From contig OZ018408.1 in assembly GCA_963969595.1 (NCBI GenBank), positions 50,159,022-50,223,021 on the forward strand: a stretch of DNA of 64,000 bases, in the 5' to 3' direction. The notes under the pieces are model-generated. The model had not been told where the DNA came from and did no database searches. It saw only the letters and a program-made list of their open reading frames with translations. The translations under genes and the position numbers were made by a program. This DNA is from Neckera pumila (Eukaryota; Streptophyta; Bryopsida; Hypnales; Neckeraceae). Shown here piece by piece: positions 33,057 to 43,623 of the stretch (the stretch's first letter is position 1; the number at the start of each line of letters is the position of its first letter).

Positions 33057-36000
33057 ATGAGTGCCATGGAAGTGCTTCTTCTTCTGTTGAGTGCTGCATG
33101 CTTGGGCTGTGCACAAGCTGCTGCTGCTGCTGCTTCATCTGAAACGCAAATCTTGCTGAATTTTAAGGCAAGCATTGGCGATGGAGGTGGTGATCTTGCC
33201 CAGTGGTCGCCAGCCGACCTATCTCCCTGCAATTGGACTGGGGTGCGCTGTTCAGCAGGTGTGGTGACGGAGCTCAGTCTCCAAGATATGAACGTCTCGG
33301 GCCGAGTGCCGATCGGCTTGGGTATGCAACTTCTCCTCTTCCTCGCCATGAATTATGCTTGCTCTCTAGCGTTCTTTCGCTCCGTAACCTACAGCAGATC
33401 ATTCCCGAGACTAGGCCTGAAATTTGAGGTCAATTCTGTTCGAGACACTGATCTGTCATTGAGACTGATCTCGAAACACTAAGAAAATCGTACATAAAGT
33501 CGTTTGATAACACTTTCCATGTGCATTTATGTTACCACTTCGAAGAATTAAACCAATTGTTCGGAGCTTGGTGGAACACCCTAGCTACAGTTGCTTGTGC
33601 AGCTGAGTTGTTACTCGTGCTTCATAGTCTTTCTGTGGGTACAGAATGCGGCTGTTGACAGCCCCGGCCTACATGCAGCATTTTATTCTGAGTTTCGATT
33701 TCTTGCGATGGTCTTCGAGTCGATGTTACACTATACACGTGTCTAGGCGTGGAGATTGAGAAACTAATTAATTGAAGTGAAGGGACTGTTTTGCCCAATT
33801 GAGAAACTGCATGTGATGTATGCTCAGGTGAACTGAAGAATTTAACGACACTGAACTTTGGAAACACGTCGCTGGAGGGTCCGATGCCTTCCGATCTCTT
33901 CAACTGCACACAGCTCGTCTACCTCAATCTGAGCAACTCATACATGGAAGGCCTGATCCCGCAAGAAATAGCAGAGTTGAAGCTGCTGCAAACACTGGAT
34001 CTCTCGTTTGCCGGGTTCATGGGACCTCTCCCAGAAGCATTGGGCGATCTCACAGCCCTCGAGGATTTGAACCTGTACGCGTCGAGCTTCGTGGGAGAAC
34101 TGCCGCCCAGCCTGAGCAAGCTGCGAAATTTGAAGGAGGTACGTTTAGGCGTCGCCAACTTCACCCCCGCGGCCATTCCATCGTGGTTTGGAAACTTGAC
34201 AGAACTCGAGGTGCTTGTTTTGAGCACCATGAACTTCACTGCGAGCCCCATGCCGTTATGGTTGCAGTGGATGCCCAATTTGCGGGAACTGGATCTCTCG
34301 TTCTGCAATTTGGTGGGCGCCGTGCCTCCTTTCATGGGGCAGCTCCGCAACCTTGAGATTCTGTATTTGAACCACAACCTCCTGCAAGGCGCTATGCCCG
34401 AGATCTTCAGCAACATGACCAAGCTCTCGAAACTCGACCTGTCGGAGAATCGATTCGAGGGCCGCATCCCGCGGTCGCTGACGACCGCCAGCAATTTGGC
34501 TGTGGTTCAGCTGTACTCGAATGGTTTTTCCGGTGAGCTACCGTCCGATTTCGGACGCCTCACGAGCTTGTATGAACTGGACGTTGCCATGAACAATTTG
34601 AGTGGAGTGATTCCCGCCTCCATGTCCAATCTGACCAATCTCAGCATTTTGCATTTGTATGAAAATCAGTTTGAGGGGCAGATTCCGTCCGGGCTTGCTG
34701 ACATCCCAAGCCTTACCGAGTTTGTTATCTTCATGAATCGTTTCACTGGTGCGGTTCCTCAAACTCTCGGGTCCGATGGCGGTCTTGTCCGCTTTGACGT
34801 ATCCACCAATTCCCTGTCTGGGTCAGTGCCCCCTCACCTTTGCAGTGGACAAGTTTTGAAAGAGCTCATGTTCTTTGAAAACAATTTCACGGGTCCTTTT
34901 CCTGCGGTATACGGGCAATGCAAGAGCTTGACCAGAGTGCGATTTGAAGGCAACAGGGTGTCAGGAGTTTTTCCGGAAGGTTTGTGGGGCTTGCCGTCGG
35001 TGAACAGAATTTCCATCTATGACAATTTGTTGGAAGGCACTGTTCCCAGTAGCATTAAAGATGCAGTTTCCCTGGGCGATCTCTACATTCAAAACAACAA
35101 GTTCTCGGGTCGTCTGCCTCGTGAACTTGGCGAACTCACATCACTGCACAGGATCGACGCGTCAGGCAACAATTTTGAAGGTGTTATACCTGCCGAATTT
35201 AGTCAACTGTTTCAGCTGAACGTGCTGAATCTTGGTGGAAACCGACTCAACGGTCCTATACCACGGCAACTGGGAAATTGTAGCCAGCTGAATGAGCTGA
35301 ATCTTTCACGCAATGTGCTTGAGGGCGTGATCCCTGTGGAGCTGGGTTTACTTGACGATCTCACGGTGCTGGACGTGTCGCACAATCGGCTGGCAGGGGA
35401 GCTGCCCGCTGTACTCTCAGGCCTCCACCTCACGAACTTAGACGTATCGTACAACAATCTCTCTGGAGTCGTGCCGCCAGCTCTGCAACAAGTGGCCAAC
35501 ACCGCCGGCAATGAATTCTTGTGCAGCTTTAGCTTCAACAAGTGCCCCGGCGATGTTGTTCCAGCCCCACGCAGACCCAGTGACCGGAATTTGCTCGTCT
35601 GGGCGGTGGTGGGCACCTTCGCTGCGGCAGTGATCATATTTGTCTTTGGCTCGTGCTGCATCTGTAGAAGGTACAAGCTGTTTTCGCAACCATGGAGCCG
35701 AAAGCATCATGGCTCTAGCGACTCGTGGCACATCACGTCCTTCCACAGGATGTTAATTCAGGAGGATGAATTCTCGGACTTGAACGAGGACGATGTGATT
35801 GGAATGGGGGCCTCTGGCAAAGTCTACAAGGTTATTCTTGGGAATGGGCAAGCTGTGGCCGTGAAGAAACTCATAAACTTGAGCAAGGAAGAGTCTCCTT
35901 TCGATAGTGGCTTCAAAGCCGAGGTGAGCAATCGAAGCACTAATCTGGCTTGAAGGCAGACCCACATACTCAGAGTTGAGGAGATTATATGTCCAAGCTT

Positions 36001-37443
36001 GGATTCAAGCCGCATGTGATTCAATTCTATTAACTCGTGTACGTGAGTTATCATTCAGGCCGATCAATTTTTTTGCGTTTCTTTGAATGCTGTGTAGGTC
36101 GAGACTTTGGGCAACATACGCCACAGGAATATTGTCAAGCTCCTGTGCTGCTGCTCTAAAGGTTATTCGAATCTGCTTGTCTACGAGTTCATGCCCAATG
36201 GCAGTTTGGGTGACATTTTGCATAGTTCGAAAGGAGGCTCTCTGGACTGGGGCATGCGTTTAAAAATCGCCCTTGGCACTGCGCAGGTACTGAGCATTCA
36301 CTAAATGGTTATCAGTAATGTTAGTTGTCGTAACTAGTGTCAAGACTGCTGATGGGTGTCTCATCTACTTACTGTCAGTGTAAACCCAGATTAGAAGTTA
36401 TGCCACTTAACAACTGTAATGGCGCTGGTGGGTGAATTTTTGACCAGGCAAATCCAAACCTCTTCTAAATACTGCATTTAATTGCATTGTACTTCTATTA
36501 CGGAAAGCAAGTAACGGTGTAACGCGATTCGGATTGTGAATTGCAGGGGTTAGAGTATTTGCATCATGACTGTGATCCACCAATCACACACAGGGATATT
36601 AAATCCAACAACATTCTGCTCGACTTGGACTACCAGGCTCACGTTGCAGACTTTGGCCTTGCTAAAGTGCTTGAATATGCAACGGGTGATCTTGAATCCA
36701 TGTCGCATGTTGCTGGCTCGCATGGTTACATTGCTCCCGGTTAGTAATCTAAATCCTGTTTCACTTCTCATACTTGCTTTACTACTGACTGCAACACCAC
36801 GAAATGCTTGGAAAGCTCCACACAAATTAGATTTCCAGTTGCCATACATATGCATAATCAATGTCAACTGCAATTTATACAACTCATTTTTCTGTGAGAC
36901 CTGGTAATCTTAGAATACTGCTTCACGTTTTCATTGCTTTTAGGTTCGCCTGCTAATAGCTATCATTTCAATTCCTCTCTGCGATATACCGGTATACGCA
37001 AAGGCAATTAAAACAAAGGCATACCTTAGTTCGGTTCAGTCAAAGGGGAATGTGAGGTGGAGCGTTGATCGATGTGAGCTGATGGGAGTTTTGTGCTCTT
37101 TTGACTCCCAGAGTATGCCTACACATTGAAAGTTGGTCAGAAAGGAGATGTTTACAGCTTCGGAGTCGTCCTTCTTGAGCTAATTACTGGCAAGCAACCA
37201 ACAGACCAGTCCTTCAGTGAGGGAGTGGACCTTGTAGAATGGGTCAATAAGGGACAAGAAAGCGAAGAAGACATGAAGAAGATCCTGGACCCTCGTGTTG
37301 GATCTGCCCCTCCATACACTATAAATTCCTTGTTGAAAGTGGGAATTTTGTGTACAAGCAAAATGCCTGGGCAGCGCCCATCCATGCGCGAGATTGTGAA
37401 AATGCTGAAGGAGGTGTCCCCCAATATTAATATTATGGAGTAG
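33057..37443 (+). CDS. HAESA-like (LRR-XI) receptor kinase
   Basis: Plasma-membrane receptor kinase; relatives bind secreted peptides such as IDA. Exons 33057-33321, 33828-35923, 36098-36286, 36547-36739 and 37112-37443 give 1024 residues. Order: signal peptide ([16 protein letters not shown]), LRR cap with [10 protein letters not shown], roughly 22-24 plant LRRs, Cys pair ([10 protein letters not shown]), transmembrane helix about 677-701 and a kinase domain. The kinase has a glycine loop [10 protein letters not shown] (about 747), VAVKK lysine 768, HRD with Asp867 (an RD kinase), DFG 885-887 and APE at 913-915. [15 protein letters not shown] is typical of the HAESA group. The frame is open upstream to 32874, so starts at 32874, 32946 or 33009 are possible; 33057 best exposes the signal peptide. 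Three of the four introns lie in the kinase region, more than I recall for HAESA genes. The peptide ligand is unknown. Confidence 0.92.
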
Positions 37444-39387
37444 TTCGGCATCGACAGGACTGCACCTACACGGTTGTCATGCTGGACAAACGTCCCAAGA
37501 ACGAGAATTTTCAGACCTCGGAGTCCGTCCCGAACTCGCAATCAGTACTGTGAGTGTAATTACTGTACCACTGCTATTTACTACTGGTGTTATTTGAACG
37601 CATTTGAGTCCATCAATGAGCTCGTCGAGTTGCTACGAGTCCCGTGGCTGGCGAAATACCAGAGCTCATCCAGGCACACCCAAAAGGCCATCCCTAGACA
37701 GCAAAGTGTGGTAAACTACATAATCGCACATCGTCTTGCATCTGCTTGACATAAACCCGATGCAACGGTGATGTGGATTATATTCTCTTTGAGGGGGGAG
37801 GATATCAAGGTTGCTCCATTGAACAGGAGTGAATTAGCCCCCCAAGTGTCTAAATGACCGCAAGTGTCTGCTTCTTTTTTATTGGAGTTGAAATAAATCA
37901 TTTTTGAAACTTCAAAGAAAGTGGTGGTTCGCATCATGACGAGATCAAGGAACCTCTCGGATTCATAAGATTGTAGTGCACACAGGGTTGGCGCTTGGGC
38001 TGTGGCCCACAACATACACCGTGGTTGAGAAGCCCACTTCAAATCACTTCAAATCCTACATGGTTAAAGTAGATGTTTTTCCTATTTTCAAAAGTATTTG
38101 CCTTTTCAGCTTTTTGAGGTACTGGAGCTTCCTATGTGCCTAATTTGGATATTATTGAATTCTATGACAATTTTGCATAGTCTTGGCATTAACCAACCAA
38201 AATAACAAATTATATCAATACCAATGAATTTGGTTCTTAAATGGTAAAGATATGTTTTAGGAGTTTCTATAATTGACTATTAGCTTTCAAGGTTGTCTTT
38301 TATGGGTGAACTAGGATTTTAAAAAATTGTGATTGTCCATTGTACACTATTGAGAATCATATCCAAAATGACCCAAAAGATCTTTATTAGTATCTCATTT
38401 GTTTTAGCATCCTACAATTGTTCTTGCATGAGGTTTGGATTCAAATATAAATTAAGGGTTTTTTGAAATGTTTGAAGTTTTGAAATATAATGAGTGAAAT
38501 GTCCAAAAGGTTGCCAAAACAATTTCACATATTGCCAAATTCATGGACTAAACAACCAAAAAATGATGTAGCAATGGAAAAAACATAGATTAAGAGAAGA
38601 CCTTAGAACATATGCAATTAATTATAACAAAAAATATTGAAAGTATTATAGGGAAAACTAAACAAAATATTATTTGTAGTCTTAGAGAGCCCCAACTCCC
38701 AAAATGTGGAAGTTAGAGGTGAAATTCTAAAACGTGAATATGTGCTTAATGAAACCCATTAGAATATCTCCACCAGTCTGCATCAAATTAAACACACCTA
38801 ATCGTGAATGCTATGTATTGGGAGAAAAGAAGGCCTACCTTCTTACTTGGCTTCCACCCTGAGAGTGTACAATTGCAAATTTCAATGTTGACCCTTAAAC
38901 ACTATAGTTGACTTAGGTTACAACTTGCCCAAAGCACTGATGTTTATGGCATTTTGTGTGATAGGGATAGTATTTTGATTAGTTGGGGTCAAGATTGGTC
39001 TCAAGCTGAAGTTGTAGCTAACATCGAAAAAACAATGCTCCTATTCAAAATGTTGCATGTCAAACATGAGAGAGCCTTGTAGCTTGTAGTGTGACAAGCA
39101 AAATTTTGGAGAGGTTGGCTGCCCAAAAACTTAAAAGTGTACATTGATTGGTGGGACTCATGAAGAAGCCTGGACATGGCAAACTCCTTGCCGGACTAGT
39201 ATTGTGTGCCTTGGGGGAGATGCTCTCATTTCGGAAAGTTAAAGGAGGATCTTGCCAATCTCACGGCAAAACACGTTAAATCTTCCCGTCCTTTGTGGGC
39301 CCAACATGATAATTCGAGATTCTTGAGCGTAAAAGTAAAAAAAAGCCCCTATATTTGAGCCGTGTCTAGGGATACTTATTAGCCCCC
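37444..39387. other. 3' flank of the receptor kinase gene, then AT-rich intergenic DNA
   Basis: The first 300-400 bp probably include the kinase gene's 3' UTR. From about 38040 the sequence becomes AT-rich and repeat-like. Frames at 37474-37749 and 37716-38042 have no domain. Confidence 0.5.
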
Positions 39388-39465
39388 TACCTAATTTGGG
39401 GCCTCTGATTGCAAATATGAATTCAAATTTTGATAGAAAAAAATTCCTGCGTTTTCCCCAGGGTA
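39388..39465 (+). repeat. Dispersed repeat shared with 16547-16650
   Basis: Same ordered phrases as the other copy ('ctaatttggggcctctgatt', 'gcaaatatgaa', 'cctgcgtttt'). This copy lacks the G20 tract. Confidence 0.55.
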
Positions 39466-39549
39466 AATTTGGCCCGCAGGGCCAAAAAGGACGGGAGGAT
39501 TAACGTCACGGCGAGTTGGAAATCGACCCTGACATACGGCAGAGCAGAA

Positions 39550-40344
39550 GGTGAGCATTTCGAACAGCTGGGCAAGGACAGCCTTACGGACATCACTCCC
39601 CTCTTTTTGCTTCCATCTTCTTGGCGATCGGAACTTCATCGCTCTTCTGTGCCCGCTCTTCAATTCATTTGCTTCTCTCTCACGTTGTCCAGCATCCCTC
39701 CCATCTTCTTCGTCTTCGTTTTCGCAGGTCAGTTGCCGCTAATCCATCCCTTCTTCCCTCTCGCCTTGTTTGTTAGTTTGTTTTCGTTTTCCGTTTCAGT
39801 CCTCTCATTTTCATGCTCTCTCCCTCTTTTCTTTCCCTCCCACCAAACTAGGGTTAATCAAACTAGGGTTTTAGTTTCCTCCCCTCTCTTTCAGGCATTT
39901 CCCTTCCTCTCCTTCTCCCGTGCGACTTTGCGCTTTCTGACCTAAATCCCAAGACTTCCGTGAATTGGATTATGATGTACTTGACACCTGTGAAATCCCC
40001 CGAGTAGACCAATAGCTAGAAAATTCTCCGATGTTGCTCCGTTGCCAACTTCTCCCTCGTTCTCCTTAGGGCCTGTCAGTTAGGGGTTCCATAACCGGGT
40101 CCGAGGGGCGTGACAGCTGAGTCAGGTGAACTCAAATAGCAAAAGGGGCATGTGTCACAACACTCGCATGTGGGGACCTGAGAGTCTCGTAAGAGGCAAG
40201 CAGTTGTGCAACCCGTGAGTGTCTAGCCAACTCAATTTTGACGCGATCAGTGAGACGTCTCAGCGAGAGAGAGCATAGAAGAGCTTATGTTGTCGTTTGT
40301 CGTTGATTTCACATGTTGAATTTGACTCCTTGGGTTATGCAGGT
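39550..40344 (+). promoter_or_regulatory. Possible 5' leader of the small gene at 40345
   Basis: A C/T-rich, moderate-GC block at 39580-39945 resembles a plant 5' UTR. A donor CAG|GTCAGT at 39727 and an acceptor at 40342, three bases before the ATG at 40345, would define a leader intron of about 0.6 kb. The 171-codon frame 39430-39945 spans the preceding repeat and this leader and is unlikely to be translated. Confidence 0.35.
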
Positions 40345-40732
40345 ATGGCAAAGTTCGCGGATGTCGCATACAAGAGTGTGACAGCGGGCTTAGGGCTCGC
40401 TACTCTCTGGGTTGGGGGTAACTTAGTTTTCAACATAACTCGTGGCATCTCGTGGCATTATGCTCAAGAGAAGGTCTTGCTATTACCTTTGCCCTCGTTT
40501 ACGGTGCCTTGTGTTCACGATATTTAAAAGCCTGGCTGGACGTATCTCGCTCTCAATGAGTGGCATATATGCAATTCAGGTCTCAGTTTGATATTGGAAA
40601 CAAGTACAGCACAGTCGTGTTACTTGTATTGACAACTTTTGTGTAGCAGCAGTCTTTTAAATATATTCGTTCCTGATGTTCGTTCTTGTTGGACAGCCGA
40701 CTGGAGAGGTGGAAGCATCACAAAAAAGCTGA
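40345..40732 (+). CDS. Putative 54-residue single-pass membrane protein
   Basis: I do not recognise the family. The frame starts MAKFADVAYKSVTAGLG, has one hydrophobic segment (about residues 14-31) and continues FNITRGISWHYAQEK. Exon 1 is 40345-40473. Splicing at AAG|GTCTTG to the acceptor GGACAG at 40696 adds 11 residues, ending EASQKS and a stop at 40730-40732. Such short proteins with a basic start and one helix are common as plant mitochondrial membrane subunits, but that is inference. The donor is weak. Unspliced, the frame would run on to 40527 with an unlikely tail. An acceptor-like TATGCAG immediately precedes the ATG. Confidence 0.4.
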
Positions 40733-41598
40733 ACAAGTCTTGACATGATCCGAACTGTCAGCCTATCAGACGAATTGTAGGCGATTGCACTTCTTGTCAG
40801 AGTTGATACCATAAGCGACCTTTGGTAGCACTGTTCAAAGAGGAACTGTTTTACTTTCGGAGAGGCATATATATGGAGCACAGGTTCCTCAATATGCAAA
40901 TACGTCCTGGGTAATAATGCCACCCACTATTCACAGATATCAATACACTTTTCTTTTGAACTCATCTGCAATCGATCATAGAGTGACCAGGTTTTCTGGG
41001 GTGACATCTATACTGAACAAGAAGCTCCTTTGTGGCCTTCTCTGGTGCATAGTGTGACCTTAATTGCAATGTTGCCTTTATTGCCAGTGTAGCTTCTGCA
41101 GCGCGCACTTTTGAGCTGTTCAAAGGTCTTGCTGTAACGCATCAGCAGGTCTCATTTTGTGTGTTCTGTTTTCTGTATGCCTTTAGATCTACTTCTGTGC
41201 CAAGTGTCAAGTTTGCAAGACACATGTTATGGGCGGGCATCCAATCATTCGATGGGCACTGACCAGGTTGGAGATGCCATTGCACTTGGACTTCTAGTGA
41301 TCTCTATGCCAATTGACTTGCTCCAATTTGATTCTTGATAGTTCTAGCTGAACATACGATGGGATGTCAACCTGCACAGTATCTTTGTTGTGAAAAATGG
41401 ACAAAATGGACAGTTCACTTACTGATTGCATGGGACTCATATCGTGCACAGTCGGGTGTCAGGGTTGACCTGTCACGAGAGCGTTTTGAGAATTCCTAAA
41501 TTCCTCCGCAGTTTTGGACCCAAAAATGCAGTGTAAAGATAGCCGGTTATGAATTTATTAGTTTATTTGCTTAGGTGAACAACGAAATCTGATTGTAA
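40733..41598. other. 3' flank, no further gene seen
   Basis: Moderate-GC unique-looking DNA that may hold the 3' UTR of the small gene. No frame longer than background and no repeat recognised up to the TAA-TSD element at 41599. Confidence 0.45.
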
Positions 41599-42067
41599 GG
41601 GCCACTTCACACTCGGCCATCGGTCGAGAGTCCGTCGGTTTCCACCAATCAGAAACCCCGAAGTTTGGCCTCTCGAGCCTTCACACTACCCGCCACAATC
41701 CAAAGTCCGTCGCTCTCAAAACTGCCTACATGGCAGCAAAATGCTTACATGGCAGAAAATTCCGACGGACTCTCGAGGAGAGTTTGGGTCCTGCAAAATG
41801 TAGAACCCAAACTCTTCTCGAGAGTCCGTTGAATTTTTCAGAATTTTTTTTTCCATAAAAATAAGAAATTGACAAGATCTCGACTGCTAGATTTCTGTGG
41901 ACTGTTTTTTGCAAGACAGAAAGGCTTCTCCGTTCTCTTCTTTCTTGCCTCTCCCTTTGTTATTTGTTATTTGTTATTTGTTATTTGTTATTTGTTACTC
42001 TCACCAAAAGTTTAGACTCTCAATCCCACGGCCTCTCGACTTGGACGGCCATAGTGTGAAGAGGCCC
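41599..42067. mobile_element. 469-bp Tourist-like element (TAA target duplication)
   Basis: TAA occurs on both sides (41596-41598 and 42068-42070). The right end is identical to the MITE at 15790-15928 over about 35 bp. The left end is a diverged version (GGGCCACTTCACAC). Inside are a 25-bp stem with one mismatch (41765-41789 with 41805-41829) and a (TTATTTG)n tract near 41956-41997. There is no transposase frame, so it is probably a longer nonautonomous relative of the same family. Confidence 0.8.
41765..41829. repeat. Hairpin inside the 469-bp element
   Basis: A 25-bp stem (ACGGACTCTCGAG and onward) with a 15-nt loop and one mismatch. Its outer bases repeat the 'gagagtccgtcgg' motif near the element's left end, so this is an internal re-inverted copy of subterminal sequence. 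Confidence 0.7.
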
Positions 42068-42349
42068 TAAGATCTCAGTCAGTGTCACAACTAACACGAA
42101 AAAAATCCAGCCCAAATCTTTTGGGATTTTTATCATAAGCGGTTGTTACTTTTCAACGCTAACATGGCACCATCCCAATGGCAATCCATCACCATTGCCA
42201 TTACAAGTTGCAACTCATAACCTTCTTTCCTTTCGACTTGCTTTCCACAACCTTGGATCATGAAGATCAAAGGTTGTGATTGAAAAATATACAACTGGTT
42301 GTGTATGATAACCTATTCATTGCTAACACGGCTCATTAGTTATCTAATA

Positions 42350-42914
42350 CTTTGTCCCAAAATGATCTTCCTATTGGCCATAGTTTTTTGTCCCTAAATG
42401 ATCTTCTTGTTATACTTTGTGAGCTGCAAATTGGTCAAATTTAACTTTTGCTTATTCTCTTGGACTAGCAAAACAACTCCAAGCGTTAATTCCCCCTCCA
42501 TTCATGCAATCACCAATCAAAAGACAAATAAAATGAGTGAAGAGGTCAATCAACACTTTAATTTTTTGTTTTTTGCATCTTTTTGAATATTGCCTAATTG
42601 AAAGAGATGAAGTTTTGGGAGGCAAAATAGAGGTCCACAGATATTTTTTAGCTTATACTAACTACCTACAAAATAATGACCCTCACACTCAACAATTAAA
42701 TAACCACTTGTGCTCCTTGAAAATACCCCAAAAAATTCTTCTTCTAAAAAATCCAAAATTGCACTTTAAAAAGGGCTTCAAAACTCAAAGTTTTAAGGAC
42801 AATAGAAGTGCACCAAACTCCACACATAGCGCAAAAAAGGCTTTAAAAATGTTATTTTTAGCCTTAATCTGGATCATTTTGTCTAACATGAAGATCATTT
42901 TGGGACGGAGGTAG
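42350..42914. mobile_element. Stowaway-like MITE, 565 bp
   Basis: TA flanks both ends (42348-42349 and 42915-42916). The inverted ends share CCCAAAATGATCTTC, and the right end reads GGGACGGAGGTAG on the plus strand. This closely resembles the well-known Stowaway terminus CTCCCTCCGTCCC of Tc1/mariner-derived MITEs in flowering plants. The interior is AT-rich; the frame 42537-42914 is not a gene. Confidence 0.7.
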
Positions 42915-43071
42915 TACATAATAAATGAATTTGGATGTCATTTTCAAAATTTGCCAAAATTTGCTTATATGTTCAAAGACTTGTGGATATGGAATTTAAA
43001 AATTTGGTAATCCTTATGTGATCCACATTTTAGATCAAAATCATTTGCACCCATTTTTAACAAACCTTATA

Positions 43072-43623
43072 TTCCCTTTGTCCCATAATACTAGTCTTTT
43101 TTTAGTAATGAAAGTATTTAGGATTTGGCAACAACTTTTTAATGCATGTTGCAATTGAAGGATTCTTTGGTAAACGTGCAATGTATCTTCTCAAGTGCAA
43201 AACAAGTGAATGTAGCTATTAATTGCATTAAGATCAAAAAGTAGAGGGTTGCAACAGATACGAATTAACATAAAATATGGATAGGATTTATAAAGAAGGG
43301 AGACTCTATGCAACTTTGTTGCTTTCTCCATGTGTTTAGATTTTTATATGAGAACGGCTTGGAATTTCATAGATTCAATGAAAAATTCAATGTCTTTTGG
43401 TCTTTAATTGATCCGGTCAACTTCAATTTGTTGTTAAAAATTTCAATTTTTAGAATTATTTGATCTATCAAGAGGATAATAAACTAGACTTTTTATGCTT
43501 CATTTCATAAGCTAATGTCAAAAACATCTTCAACCCTAAAATCAAGGTTGGAATACATTGCTAAAAAGATAAGTATTCAAAACAAAAAACAAAAAAGAAA
43601 CTAATATTATGAGATGGAGTGAA
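43072..43623. mobile_element. Second Stowaway-like MITE, 552 bp
   Basis: The left end TTCCCTTTGTCCCATAATAC and the right end are inverted repeats with several mismatches, flanked by TA (43070-43071 and 43624-43625). It lies 157 bp from the previous element and is similar in size, but the CATAAT subterminal differs from CAAAATGATC, so it is a sister subfamily. Noncoding. Confidence 0.6.

Noticed and set aside
33919..34494. 191-codon minus-strand frame
   Set aside because: Antisense shadow of the LRR domain, with the regular periodicity expected from LRR repeats.
39430..39945. 171-codon plus-strand frame
   Set aside because: Bridges a dispersed repeat and a pyrimidine-rich leader; Ser/Phe/Pro-rich translation without motifs.
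42537..42914. 125-codon frame
   Set aside because: Lies entirely inside a Stowaway-like MITE and ends at its terminal repeat.
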